Counted from the stretch's first letter, positions 11,632-22,998 are shown. The stretch is 64,000 nucleotides of DNA from Linanthus parryae (GCA_023055425.1 JALGPY010000001.1:30369001-30433000), one strand, 5' to 3'. Notes: generated from the sequence alone by a model not told the origin. Numbers and translations are program-made.

Positions 11632-11746
11632 AATTCCTGCACACCAAAGATCTCAAAAAAATGCCGTGAGGTAATAAGAATAAATAATAACAATAAAAGA
11701 AATAAAAACTCTCTAAACTAATTTCTAATTAGCAAATAAACCGCTG

Positions 11747-11764
11747 TCCCCGGCAACGGCGCCA
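11747..11764 (-). promoter_or_regulatory. Primer-binding site of element A
   Basis: The minus strand reads TGGCGCCGTTGCCGGGGA, six bases from the LTR end. This is the usual PBS of Athila/Tat Gypsy elements, generally assigned to tRNA-Asp. Confidence 0.9.
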
Positions 11765-11770
11765 AAAACT

Positions 11771-13413
11771 TGACACGATTTCTTACGTGTATACGCAAGT
11801 GCACGGTCGAAGTAATAAAGATGAGTATTAAGCTCAGGTTGTCGAACCCACAGGGACAGATAATAGGTTTATTGTTAATTAGAGATTAAATCTAAAGAGT
11901 GTAATTGAAATAACAGTAAGAAAGTTGTTGATTTGAGAAGTTGTCACCCCCAATCAAGTGACTCTATTAAACTAACTAGAATACTATATTCTTTTTGTAT
12001 TTTCCGAATTAAACAAGGTTTGATTAAATAAGAAGAAAGACTAGGCGGTCTATGGATCACCTAGGGCAGTAGACAATTCCGGATATTGCTTTGAAACATG
12101 TAATATTGAATATGCTCTTGATCACGTTTAACTACTTACAATCTCCTCTCAGTCTCATGTAAGCCTATGCTAAGTTCAATAGTCATCATCTGTCGATCCA
12201 TAAACTACATCACCTAACAAGCACAAAGAATAATCCTACGTTTTGATCCAAATCCTAACATTTCACCTTTCGGTCCATCATGATACGGGGTTGCTAGCAA
12301 TCCTAGATTCATAAGCTAATCAATCTTCACCTCTCAGTCCATCGATCTTTCACCAAGTAGATACCCTAGTTCATGACGCTAAGGTAGCATAAAATTAAGA
12401 ACAAGATTACTAGAAGAAGCAAATTCACTATTACTTTAAGCTAAGATAACACGATATGGATCAAAGACATCTCTATTCATCATTCATATCCTACCTAAAA
12501 CGTGTCAATAGTTCTAGGTCAACAATACATCAATAGAGAAGAAAAGTAATCAATAACGTGAATCCATAAGCGTGAATCAAACAAACAAATCCGCAACGGT
12601 GTCTAACAAAACCCTAGGATCTCCATAGAGCCTAGCCAAAAAAACTACTCAAATATGCTGAAAATAATAGCTAACAAGTTCATTGTATTGAGAAACGATA
12701 GAAAAGATAGGAGGGATAGTCAAACTCGTGACGAAATTCGCGTTCCGGCGATTCCGGCGTCGTTCTCCATGATCCTCGTCTCTCCTAGCCTTCCTCCCTC
12801 TTCCCTACCAGCCTCCCGTCTGTTCTTAGGTCTAAGAATGCGTTCCCCAAGGCCTGGGCACGCTTTTTAATGAAATATGGCCGAAATTGCATTTCAGCCC
12901 CTCCAGTTTGTAATTCCCGGACAGAATTAGTTGCTGATCTTGCGCGGGCTGTATCTCCCTCATACGGACTCGTCTTCGGGCCTACCATATATCGTTGGAA
13001 AGCTACGTATGTCTACTTTCCAATGCCGCAGGCCTTGCTCCAAAATTATTTGTAGATTTTCCTGGGCATCGAAAAGAGTGCAGGCTGGTCCTGTGTGACT
13101 TTTCCAACTTTGCTTCGTTTGTGCTCTCCTTTTCTCCTCTTCATCTAGCTCCATTTCAAGCATATCCAAGCATCTCATAAGCTCCATTGCACCTATTTTA
13201 CCTGATATACACAAAACTAAACAACCCGTGCAATTATCATAGCAAATATGAGAGAAAACATGCACAAACAAGCTAGAAACACAACTTTTCACTCTTAGGC
13301 TTAGAGATAGTCAAATTCACATATTTGTGCAAATATAACATATAAATCATGTGAAATAAGCCTATTACAAGTAATATGAAAGTATATTAATAACTCCTAA
13401 AAGAGAGTTATCA
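11771..13413 (-). repeat. Element A 5' LTR
   Basis: This is the 5' LTR because the PBS adjoins it. On its own strand it starts TGATAACTCTCTTTTAGG and ends GAAATCGTGTCA. It is followed at its outer side by the target duplication GGACC (13414-13418). It contains the module TATCGTTGGAAAGCTACG, which recurs in related form in LTRs of B and E. Confidence 0.92.
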
Positions 13414-13418
13414 GGACC

Positions 13419-14320
13419 GATATCCCAAGACTGGCAAGCACAAAAGGGGGCATGCTGATCCTTAGTGCTAGAGACATGGCTAGTGATCTCACCTAGTCTC
13501 TGTTCTAGGGTTTTGGTTGTGGATCTATATGCTTTTATTTGAGGCGATAGCTGCCAAATATGTATTTGGTCACAATTTACTTTGGATCATATCATGAATG
13601 GTTGAGGCGTTCCTAAATTCTAGCACGAGTGTCCCCTCAGGATCTTTGGATGTTAGCTCTAGAGTGGTGACTTAGATTCTTATGAATGTATCTCTATATT
13701 AAGACATATGTGACATGAAAGGATGAACATGCTAGCTAGAGCAGGCCTGCTTGGGACTTTGTCTTAAGTTGCCTTACCTATATGTGATTCTTTCCTTACA
13801 TGAAAGGCAAAAAGCATACCATTCAGTGAAGCAGTAATGGCTATCGAGCTTCTACAACTAATTCATTATGCTCTAATGTTCCATTTATTTTTAGAGGGTA
13901 AGACATGGTGCTTACGATTCCTTCATATTTGTAGATGACTGTGCGCGTTTAAATTATGTGTACTAGATGTCGCATATATCCGAGACACTAAACCTCTTCA
14001 GACGATATCTATACGAGGTAGGAAAGCACTAAACTAGAGCATTAGGGCTCTTAGGACAGATCGAAATGGGGAGTATCTATCTGAACATGAGCTATGTAAC
14101 GTAAGAGAATAGTAAGACAGTTGGCCATTCCCATACTCCGCAATATATGATGCTGTAGAGGAAAGTAGGAATAAGGAAACTGTTAGAGATGGTTTTATGC
14201 GTCATGGCACGTGCAAACTTGCAGCTTCCTATCTGGGATACGCATTGTGGATCGCTGTCTAGATACTCAACCAAGTGCCTACCAAGTCCGTTGACATTAC
14301 AACCTAAGAGATATGGACTA
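13419..14320 (+). pseudogene. Decayed Copia element, integrase part (left of element B)
   Basis: Stop-riddled fragments match the Copia integrase core in order. The first is ELLQLIH around 13850, where ELLELIHSDVCGP-type sequence is expected. The second is the frame around 14040-14095 that reads IRALRTDRNGEYLSEHEL, the classic second-Asp segment of the D,D,E triad. The reading frame changes several times and there is no intact ORF. The element is interrupted by B at the AAAGG duplication and continues at 21568. Confidence 0.6.
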
Positions 14321-14325
14321 AAAGG

Positions 14326-15882
14326 TGATAATTCTCATTTAGGAGTTATTATAATACTTTATTATCACTTGCATTAGGCTTATTTCACATGATTTACATG
14401 GTACATGTGCACAAATATGTGAATTTGATTATTTACATGCCTAAGAGTGAAAAGTATAGTTTCTAGCTTATTCGCGCATGTTTTCTCTCATCTTTGCGAA
14501 GATAATTGCACGGGTTGTTTAGTATTGTGTAACTCAGGTAAAATAGGTGCAATGGAGATTATGAGATGCTTGGATATGCTTGGAATGGAGGTATATGAAG
14601 AGGAGAAAAGAAGATGCAAAAAGGAAGCAAAGTTGGGAAAGTCACTCATGACCAGCCTTCACTATTTTCAATGCTCAGAAAAATATACAAACAATTTAGG
14701 AGAAAGGCCTGATCCATTGGAAAGTAGACGTCCACATATTTCCAACGATATATGGTGGGCCCAAATACGAGTCCTGATGAGGAAGATGTGGCCTGCGCAA
14801 GATCAGCTTACAATTCTGTCCGGGAATTACATACTGGAGGGGCTGAAATGCAATTTCGGCCAAGTTACATTAAAAACTCGTCCAATCTGGTAAAAAACGG
14901 GATAGAAGACCTAGAGAAACATTAGATACACACGGGAAACCAGCATCTTGGAGCTTGGGGATTGCACATATTCGTCAGAGCTTTGGCCGTTTCGCTGTTT
15001 GGTCACTTCTTCTCTTCTCTTTCATTATCTATGGAGAAACTTGCGTATCTTTTCATTGCTATGAGCAGCTAGATAATTTTCTAGGAACTATGGAGAGCCT
15101 AGGGTTATGATTAGACATCTTTTCCGGATTATTGAGATTGATACATGTTTTGGATTCATGATTGTGATGATTCTTCAAGTATTTTGGTGTATTGTTGAAC
15201 TAGGGTTATTGACACACACTATTTATGAGATGAATGGACATTAGAGATTGATTTTTATTCATTATTACATTATCTTACTTAATGTTTAATTTAGTTTAGT
15301 TATTATTCATGTTCTATGCTTAATCCTTCGCAACAATAGAGTAGCTACCCGGAATTGCTAGTACTTAGGTGGAGTGCTCGACGGAGACTTAGCCTAGGGT
15401 GATAGAGAATTGAGAGGTTGAGAGGTGATTTGAATAGGATTGGCCATTTGGTAGACGATAGTGGACCGACATGACCTGTAGTAGACCGTGACGTAGGACT
15501 GCGTGAGATCGAGAGAAGATCGTAGTGACTAGTTACATGGCATAGATGAGTTAGGATTAGCGTGTTTCAATATAGTATCCGGAATTGTCTAACAACCCTA
15601 GGTGATCCATAGATCGCCTAGTCCCTCTCCATACTTAATTAAACCTTGTTTAATGAAACCACAAAAATATCCTCTTTTAGCACTTTACTTACAACCACTA
15701 GTTTGGGGGTGGCAACCTCACAATTCTTACTACATTCCTCCCGGTTACTTCACTTTGGACTAATATTATAACTAAACAATCTCGAGCTTGTCCTCGCGGG
15801 ATTCAACAACCCGAGTATTAAATATACTCACTCTATATTACTTGAACCGTGCACTTGCGGTAACACATAGGAACTCGCGTCA
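14326..15882 (+). repeat. Element B 5' LTR
   Basis: It starts TGATAATTCTCATTTAGG and ends GGAACTCGCGTCA, directly before the PBS region. It is similar throughout to the LTR of element A, so the two belong to one LTR family. A 148-codon frame at 14447-14893 is an LTR coincidence and is not annotated as a gene. Confidence 0.9.
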
Positions 15883-15888
15883 AGTTTT

Positions 15889-15906
15889 TGGCGCCGTAGC
15901 CGGGGA
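15889..15906 (+). promoter_or_regulatory. Primer-binding site of element B
   Basis: The sequence TGGCGCCGTAGCCGGGGA differs at one base from the standard Athila/Tat PBS and starts six bases after the LTR. Confidence 0.88.
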
Positions 15907-16016
15907 CAACGGTAGATTGTGTAGATAGAAATTAGTTTGGAGTTTTTATTTTATTTTTATTTTTGTTACTATCTGTTTACCTCACGGGTGTGCTAGTGTA
16001 ATCTTCTCAGGCAGCT

Positions 16017-18139
16017 ATGGCGGAAGGCCAAGGGCAGATTAGCCTCACGACGGAGCAGCTACAAGCTATGGTGGCTGCAGCCGTAGAGAAAGCACTAGCG
16101 ACAACATCTAGACCGCAGCCGACCTCAATGTCGTACAACCGTTCTGGAAAAGCAATAATCCAGGAATTTGAGGCAGATCTTAAAGGAAGGGTGCCAGCAA
16201 TTTTGGTGCCACAAATTCAGGCCGAGAGCTTCTGCCTAAAGCTGAGCATCATCCAATTTGCTTAGGAACAGTGCACATTTTCTGGTACATATGAGGAAGA
16301 CCCACATGAATTCATTGGGAGAGTTCAGAGCCATTTTGGGCTAATTCGCTATAGTGGGGTCACTCCTGAAGCAATTAAGCTGATGCTCTTCCCTCATTGT
16401 CTCAAGGGAGTTGCTGTGGTTTGGCTAGATTCGTTACCATCCAACTCAATCAAGACGTGGGAAGAGTGTGCCTCCTTGTTCATGGGTAAATTTTTTCCCA
16501 TCTCATGCATGATTCAGTTGCAGAACGAGATATGGTCATTCAAGCAGAAGCAGCATGAATCTATGGTCAAAGCATGGGAGCGTCTCAACTGTTTGCTACG
16601 CAAATGCCCCAACCACGGAATTTCCAAATCCCATATCATCCAAATCTTCTATGATGCACTTGGAACGCTTGAAAAAGACAAGATCGACAACGAAGCTGGG
16701 GGATTTTTTTTGTTCAAATGCGATGTGGAGGGTGCATATGAGCTGATGAGACGAGTGGTTGAGCAAGAGGAGAGCTTGGATTATGAGTCCCAGCATCAAT
16801 AACTGATGAAGCAAAATGTAATTGCTCATGGCACAGTTCGGGTGAATGCAGTGGAGGCAGTGCATGAAGCAGCTGTTTCAGAGTTGCAGCAGCAACAACA
16901 AGAATTAGCTTCAGAGTTGGCTGAAATGAGAGGATTAATGAAAGTGATGGGTCAACACGTGATGACCATGATTTCCGAGAGTACTACTTCTGCAGTTGCA
17001 CTCCAGGAAGCTGTAGCAGAAGTTAAGGATCTTAAGCAGCAACTCAAACACAGAGCACTGGAACAAACTGTTATTGCATCTGAGGAACATGTTCAGGCCA
17101 TCACCACTCGTAGTGGTACAGAACTCAAAGACCCTCCATATCCTACTCATGCCAGAACAATAGCATTCAAGGAAAAGGAGCATGAAGTCTTCGATTCTGA
17201 GAAGACTCCCATCATGGTCCCCAAATCAAAGGGCATGACTGAGCAGGAAGAGGAGGATCCCACTAAGGTATTAATTTCATCTCCTCCTTCTTCTTCAGAT
17301 CTTCCGTACCCATTGCGTAGTAGGAAGAAGAAGGATGATTCTGAGGAATACAGGCGCTTTCTGAACGTCTTTTCTAGATTGCATATTAATATTCAATTGA
17401 TTGAGGCACTTCAAAAGATGCCTAAGTATGCTCGGAATATTAAGGCTGCAGTCATTGGAAAGAAAGCGGTAGATGAATTTTAGAGAGTGAATTTAAATGA
17501 ACATGTTAGTTCATGTGTTTTGCATGGGCTACCTAAGAAGATGAAGGATCCAGGTAGCTTTGTCATTGAAGCTACATTGGGTGATGCCTACACTGGGAGA
17601 GCTCTCTGTGATCTGGGAGAAAGTGTAAATTTGGTGCCATTGTCGGTATTCAAAAGCTAAGTGTGGGGTAGCCTCCGAAAACCTGGATCACTCTCCAATT
17701 TGGAGACAAATCATCCAAGAGAGCCTGTGGGATGATACAGGATGTACTTGTGCGGGTCGGAAGCCTGATCATGCCAGCTGATTTTGTCATATTGGACATG
17801 CCATTTGGTGCTGTGCCTATAATTCTGGGAAGGCCATTCTTAGCGACTGGGTGTACCCTCATTGATGTAGATAATGGAGAGCAGATTATGAGGGTACATG
17901 AGGACATGGAGACTTTTCGGGTCTTCAAACCAACACCTCAGTACTCGTGGGAGCATAAGCCAAGGGTTCCATCTACTGTACAAGTGAAGCGAAAACTTCC
18001 TGATTTATCGCAAGGGGATCCACCTGACTACTGGGAAAGGAACAAGCCATCAGCTGTGCAAGCACATGAAGCAGTGCTTCAAATTCAACATAGAAAAGCT
18101 AAGCTGGAAGTGGCACAATGTGTCAGACCACCCTCGTGA
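16017..18139 (+). pseudogene. Element B gag-protease, broken
   Basis: Gag would form the virus-like particle and protease would cleave it. One frame runs from the ATG at 16017, preceded by TCTTCTCAG, and is broken by stops at 16263, 16800, 17481 and 17658. A frameshift then moves to the frame of 17732-18139. The retrotransposon gag domain is clear at about 16380-16680 (LKGVAVVWLDSLP, WERLNCLLRKCPNHG). It is followed by the Athila gag-PR linker (AITTRSGTELKDPPYP) and LHINIQLIEALQKMPKYA. The protease motif at 17610-17624 reads DLGES where C has DLGAS. The distal protease motif IILGRPFLATG lies near 17820-17850. There is no zinc knuckle. All disruptions are visible; no intact product is possible. 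Confidence 0.85.
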
Positions 18140-18147
18140 GGTGGCAT

Positions 18148-18206
18148 AGGAAACTGGGTCGGGCCGTCGACCTTAAATTATAAGCACTTCTTGGGAGGCA
18201 ACCCAA
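18148..18206 (+). promoter_or_regulatory. Conserved post-pol block with short hairpin
   Basis: AACTGGGTC, GGCCGTCGACCTTAAATTA and TTGGGAGGCAACCCAA (18191-18206) match the block just after the integrase stop of element C (45808-45862). The last part can form a five-pair stem with a six-base loop. In C it marks the end of pol; in B it follows protease, which shows where the deletion ended. Confidence 0.6.
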
Positions 18207-18420
18207 TGTAGAGTAGGATTTTTGATAAGTGGTTCAGTTTGTGTTGTTAAGTTCTTTGAAATTGATTGAGAGATGAGAGAGAGAGTTCTGACATTTGAAT
18301 TGAGCGTGCAGGAATGAACAAGAGTAGGTGTTAGATTCCCCTTCTGGAGGTGTTAGAACATTCCTCGGAGTCCAACAAAGGGTGCAAAACAAAGAAAAAA
18401 CGAGGTCAGTCCCAGTGGAT

Positions 18421-18635
18421 TGTGGCCCGAAATATAAGCATTTCGACCCAAAATCAGCTTCATTTCGGCCCGAATGGATTCTATTTCGGCCCAAAATCCC
18501 ACTCATTTCAGCTGGAATTAAAAAATGCCTCCTGTTTTGGATTTTCTCAACCATTTCGGCCCGAAATGGATTTCATTTCGGCCCGAAATACACTGCATTT
18601 CGGCCCGAAATGCTATCCATTTCAGCCCGAAATAG
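18421..18635 (+). repeat. Array of ATTTCGGCCCGAAAT dyads in element B
   Basis: About eight irregularly spaced copies of a dyad (consensus ATTTCGGCCCGAAAT, seven-base arms around one base) fill this stretch. Variants include ATTTCAGCCCGAAAT and ATTTCGGCCCAAAAT. Overlapping open frames here reflect the repeat and are not genes. Confidence 0.8.
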
Positions 18636-18711
18636 TCTGATACACTTGATTTTCTTCTATTCTCTTCTTTTCAATTGGGGATCGTTTACTAAGGGGTTCT
18701 CCGGAGGATCA

Positions 18712-18751
18712 TTGAGGACAATGATTATCTCAAGTGTGGGGGGGGGGGGGT
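18712..18751 (+). promoter_or_regulatory. Internal GTGTGGGG tract after CATTGAGGACAATG dyad
   Basis: The dyad CATTGAGGACAATG is followed by CTCAAGTGTGG and a run of G. The same combination occurs in elements A and C. It resembles a second, internal polypurine tract, although its function is an inference. Confidence 0.5.
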
Positions 18752-18929
18752 TACATATATCTTTACTAGTCTAAACTTGCATCACCATGTTACATGTAGA
18801 TTAGTGAGTCGGTTTTGCATACAGAGTTAGTCCTTAGGATTGCATGTGCACGTTTCTATATTTCATTGTATATATTATTGTGCACGTTTAATTATTGAGT
18901 CCACCTACCCAAACGTTGTTAGTTAATCG

Positions 18930-19019
18930 AGTTGAGTGTGGGGGTGTCGACATCTATATTTGAGTGTGGGGGTGTCGACATCTATATTTGAGTGTGGGGG
19001 TGTCGACATCTATATTTGA
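18930..19019 (+). repeat. Three tandem copies of a 30-bp unit with GTGTGGGGGTGTCGACA
   Basis: Three near-identical head-to-tail units each contain GAGTGTGGGGGTGTCGACAT followed by CTATATTT. Elements A and C have a single copy of the GAGTGTGGGGGTGTCGA motif at the matching place. Confidence 0.85.
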
Positions 19020-19305
19020 TTACATTGATTTGACACATTCCACCCCCACTTCATCTATCTTGATATTTGATCTCCTTGGATATTGTTATCGTATTGGTGG
19101 CTCCATGTGCTTATATGTTGAAACTAAAAAAAAAAAAATGTTGAAAGTGAAATTGAATAGGGAGTCGAAAATTAAACTTCATGAAGACCGAGGAGATGAG
19201 CTATGAGTTTTGATCACTTATTCACATTTGTGTCCGCGAGAACAGCGTTGCACCAAGATTGAGGGAATGAGGGCCGGAGTAGTAAATTCGGTGGGGTTCC
19301 TTGGA

Positions 19306-19745
19306 TTTTGGTGAGGGAGTGTGAGAATCGTGTTTTGTGAGTTATATCATGACGTCTAGGACTGCGCTTCTAAATATCCTATCCTACCCTTCCTAAGCCG
19401 TCAACAATTTAACCCGTGGATAAATAGCTCGAATGGTAGGTGCTAGGGATACGTCTTATGAGTGTGCGGAAGCAACTTATTTTGTGTTCGTGCCCGTTCT
19501 GTCTCACGAAACTGGCCGCAAGTTATTTTGGTGAGGGAGTGTGAGAATCGGGTTTTGTGAGTTATATCATGACGTCTAGGACTGCGCTTCTAAATATCCT
19601 ATCCTACCCTTCCTAAGCCGTCAACAATTTAACCCGTGCATAAATAGCTCGAATGGTAGGTGTTAGGGATACGTCTGATGAGTGTGCGGAAGAAACTTAT
19701 TTTGTGTTCGTGCCCGTTCTGTCTGAAGAAACTGGCCGCAAGTTC
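19306..19745 (+). repeat. 220-bp tandem duplication in element B
   Basis: Copy 1 (19306-19525) and copy 2 (19526-19745) start TTTTGGTGAGGGAGTGTG and end GGCCGCAAGTT. By eye they differ at about seven positions. The region is non-coding 3' sequence of element B. Confidence 0.85.
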
Positions 19746-19985
19746 TACCGATCACCAAAGTTGTATAATCTCTTAGGGTATATGAGAGCTTTATGACATG
19801 CCGGTTTGCTTTTTGAGATTGCCCAATCTCTAACTAAAAGAAAAAAAATATAGTGTTCTTTTCTTTGTTGCATTGTTTATAGTCATGTAGATTGCATAGT
19901 CCAATGTTTGATTCGTTGTGTCCAATGCAAAGTAAAGATATATGTGAGTCTTTGAAGAAAGTGTTGCTCGAGACGAGCAAAAGGT

Positions 19986-20000
19986 AAGTGTGGGGGTATT
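19986..20000 (+). promoter_or_regulatory. Polypurine tract of element B
   Basis: AAGTGTGGGGGTATT abuts the 3' LTR at 20001 and is identical to the tract of element A. Confidence 0.85.
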
Positions 20001-21562
20001 TGATAACTCTCATTTAGGAGTTATTATGGTACTTTCTTATCACTTGCATTAGGCTTATTTCACATGATTTATATGGTATATGTGCACAAATATGTGAAAT
20101 TGATGATTTACAAGCCTAAGAGTGAAAAGTGTAGTTCTAGCTTATTCGCGCATGTTTTCTAGCATATTTGCGGAGATAATTGCACGGGTTGTTTAGTATT
20201 GTGTAACTCAGGTAAAATAGATGCATTGGAGCTTATGAAGATGCTTGGATATGTTTGGAATGGAGGTAGATGAAGAGGAGAAAAGAAGATGCAAAAAGGA
20301 AGCAAAGTTGGGAAAGTCAATCAGGACCAGCCTTCACTATTTTCAATGCCCAGGAAAATCTAAAAACTATTTGAGATCAAGGCCTGTGCCATTGGAAAGT
20401 AGACATACATAGATTTACAACGATATATTGTAGGCTCAAATACGAGTCCGAATGAGGGAGATGTGGCCTGCGCAAGATCAGCTTACAATTCTGTCCGAGA
20501 ATTACAAACGAGAGGGGCTGAAATGCAATTTCGGCCAAGTTACATTAAAAACTCACCCCAGCTAGTAAAAAACGGGATAGAAAACCTAGAGAGACATCAG
20601 AGACACACGGGACACCATTGGAGAGCATCTTGGAGCTTGGGGTTGCACGAATTCGTCGGAGCTTTGGCGATTTCACCGTTTGATCACTTCTTCTCTTCTC
20701 TTTTATTATCTATGGAGAAACTTGTGTATCTTTCATTGCTATGAGCAGCTAGATAATTTTCTAGGATCTATGGAGAGACTAGGGTTATTATTAGACATCT
20801 TTTCCGGATTATTGAGATTGATACATGTTTTGGATTCATGATTGTGATGATTCTTCAAGTATTTTGGTGTAGTTGAACTAGGGTTATTGACACACTCTAT
20901 TTATGAGATGAATGGCCATTAGAGATTGATTTTTATTCATTATTACATTATCTTACTTAATGTTTAATTTAGTTTAGTTATTATTCATGTTCTATGCTTA
21001 ATCCTTCGCAACAATAGAGTAGCTACCCGGAATTGCTAGTACTTAGGTGGAGTGCTCGACGGAGACTTAGCCTAGGGTGATAGAGAATTGAGAGGTTGAG
21101 AGGTGATTTGAATAGGATTGGCCATTTGGTAGACGATAGTGGACCGACATGACCTGTAGTAGACCGTGACGTAGGACTGCGTGAGATCGAGAGAAGATCG
21201 TAGTGACTAGTTACCTGGCATAGATGAGTTAGGATTAGCGTGTTTCAATATAGTATCCGGAATTGTCTAACGACCCTAGGTGATCCATAGATCGCCTAGT
21301 CCCTCTCCATACTGAATTAAACCTTGTTTAATTATAAAACCACAAAAATATCCTCTTTTAGCACTTTACTTACAACCACTTGTTTGGGGGTGGCAACCTC
21401 ACAATTCTTACTACATTCCTCCCGGTTACTTCACTTTAGACTAATATTATAACTAAACAATCTCGAGCTTGTCCTCGTGGGATTCGACAACCCGAGTATT
21501 AAATATATCACTCTATATTACCTGAACCGTGCATTTGCGGTAACACGTAGGAAATCTCGTCA
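20001..21562 (+). repeat. Element B 3' LTR
   Basis: It starts TGATAACTCTCATTTAGG and ends AAATCTCGTCA, followed by the duplication AAAGG at 21563-21567. It differs from the 5' LTR by many substitutions and small indels. Confidence 0.9.
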
Positions 21563-21567
21563 AAAGG

Positions 21568-22140
21568 ATACCTGAGTTAGGTCACCTTAAACCATGGGGA
21601 ACAACAACTTATGTGTGAACCAGTTTCCATAAGGATTGGAAGTTGGACCCTATATGAAAAAGTATAACTTCATATGATATTTAGAGAATTCTAGGGTTTC
21701 GTGCTCGTAAAGAAACATTCGAATGGTAGTGTAAGATACATGGATTCATGAGATGCGGGATTTCTCAAGGGAGATTTCCGAAATGAGGGAGAGTTTCGAG
21801 GAGAAGTTTCACCTCGCAAAATAGAGGAACTGTTGGAAGGTACCCCTCCCTTAGTCGATTGTGATGAAAATAGTTTATCAAGATCCTTTGGACATTGGGA
21901 GTGACTTTCCAAATAAGGTTCCCATCCATAGGTATGAAAGCGCTGGTGATCCTCCTATCCAAAGGAATTGCTTGAACGAGCATACCCCCATCGACTATTT
22001 GAGATCCAAGGGGAGACCTTAAGGGTCGCCTTGCAGGACAATAACATAGTATCCTAGATATTGTCGGCCCCTTCTTATGAATAATTAAAAGTAGCTTCAC
22101 AAATAGAGTTAGAGTCTAGATGGGTCAACCAAGTCTAGGA
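21568..22140 (+). pseudogene. Decayed Copia element, continuation right of element B
   Basis: The first 150 bases read, with stops, as GHLKPWGTTTYV...KKYNFI, the Copia segment that follows the integrase core (LKHLRVWG...KKCIFIRYSE-type). It lies in the order expected after the fragment at 13419-14320, confirming one Copia element split by B. Beyond about 21750 the similarity fades and the right end is approximate. Confidence 0.5.
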
Positions 22141-22778
22141 CTATGTTGACTTTCTGGCTAGATGCTAGACTATTGGAGAATGGAAATACTCCGTTTTGTG
22201 GCTATGGGTGCTTTTGTGACTTTGTTATAACTTTTTCATTGATATTATAATCTTGGGGGATTTTTTGACCTTTTCCTAAAGTTTTTATTGTCTTTGACCT
22301 AAACGAGGGGGCATAAAACGTCTTTTACCTATACTAGGGGGTAGTGATTGCCTTTTACCTAATTTAGGTGTAAAAATTCCATCCTTTTCACATTAAAACT
22401 GATTTTTCTTCTTCATTCAAGACCCTTCTCACGGGAAATTGGTTTGCTTCTTCATTCGAACCCAAATCCCGTGGAAGAGTATAAGGAAACCCCTGTTAAT
22501 AGGATTCAAATCAGATCCTTCCCTTTTTCGTTTCGAAATTTTTCCAAGGCCTCTCATCATCATCGTCGTCTCTCTCTCTCTCTCACGGTGATCAAAATAT
22601 TCTCTTATCTTCTCCCGTCTATCTCTCTCACGATCCCTCTCGTCCATATCTCTGCAACCACCGAGCCGTCGTCACCCCTCAGCGCCTCCATCTCTCTCTC
22701 CCTCTCGGATTCTCTATTCGACGGGAAGAACAGCAGCATCACGCTGTGTTCAGAGAGTCCAGTGCTCCAGGTTTGTTC
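22141..22778 (+). other. Pyrimidine-rich, leader-like sequence
   Basis: From about 22440 the sequence is rich in CT repeats (CTCTCTCTCTCTC near 22570-22585 and again at 22620-22710), like a plant 5' leader or a transcribed LTR segment. CTCCAG followed by GTTTGT at 22766-22776 resembles an exon-intron border. A 211-codon frame starting at 22444 runs into the CTT microsatellite and is probably not a protein. It could be a host 5' leader or the missing left part of the LTR whose right part may be at 53091-54247. Confidence 0.35.
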
Positions 22779-22998
22779 TCTTCTTCTTCTTCTTCTTCTT
22801 CTTCTTCTTCTTCTTCTTCTTCTTCTTCTTCTTCTTCTTCTTCTTCTTCTTCTTCTTCTTCTTCTTCTTCTTCTTCTTCTTCTTCTTCTTCTTCTTCTTC
22901 TTCTTCTTCTTCTTCTTCTTCTTCTTCTTCTTCTTCTTCTTCTTCTTCTTCTTCTTCTTCTTCTTCTTCTTCTTCTTCTTCTTCTTCTTCTTCTTCTT
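22779..22998 (+). repeat. (CTT)n microsatellite, about 220 bp
   Basis: This is an essentially uninterrupted CTT run of about 73 units. It lies exactly at the left edge of element C's 5' LTR, and no target duplication can be recognised there. Homopolymer Leu, Ser or Lys frames across it are artefacts. Confidence 0.95.

Larger units (their letters stand above)
5115..13413 (-). mobile_element. Element A: young non-autonomous Athila-like Ty3/Gypsy retrotransposon
   Basis: Two LTRs of equal length (1643 bp) flank a 5.0-kb internal region, and the whole is bounded by the 5-bp duplication GGACC (5110-5114 and 13414-13418). Orientation is minus: the PBS lies at 11747-11764 beside the right LTR and the polypurine tract lies at 6758-6772 beside the left LTR. 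I count about a dozen mismatches between the LTRs, under 1 percent, so the insertion is recent. No gag, protease, RT, RNase H or integrase motif is present. The only long frame is the orphan ORF at 10819-11631. The LTRs are clearly related to those of element B. Such an element would depend on proteins supplied by another copy. Confidence 0.9.
14326..21562 (+). mobile_element. Element B: Athila-like retrotransposon lacking RT, RNase H and integrase
   Basis: LTRs lie at 14326-15882 and 20001-21562 and are bounded by the perfect 5-bp duplication AAAGG (14321-14325 and 21563-21567). The PBS is at 15889-15906 and the polypurine tract at 19986-20000. The 4.1-kb internal region holds degenerate gag and protease only. 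Right after protease comes the conserved post-pol block seen after the integrase of element C, so the RT-RNase H-integrase segment is cleanly absent. The LTRs differ from each other more than those of A do, so B is older than A. B was inserted into a decayed Copia element. Confidence 0.9.

Noticed and set aside
14447..14893. 148-codon frame in element B 5' LTR and 110-codon frames in element A LTRs
   Set aside because: They lie inside LTRs, are duplicated with them and lack domains.
18328..18774. 148- and 96-codon frames with repeated RPE/FRP or ISARN motifs
   Set aside because: They translate the non-coding dyad array in element B.
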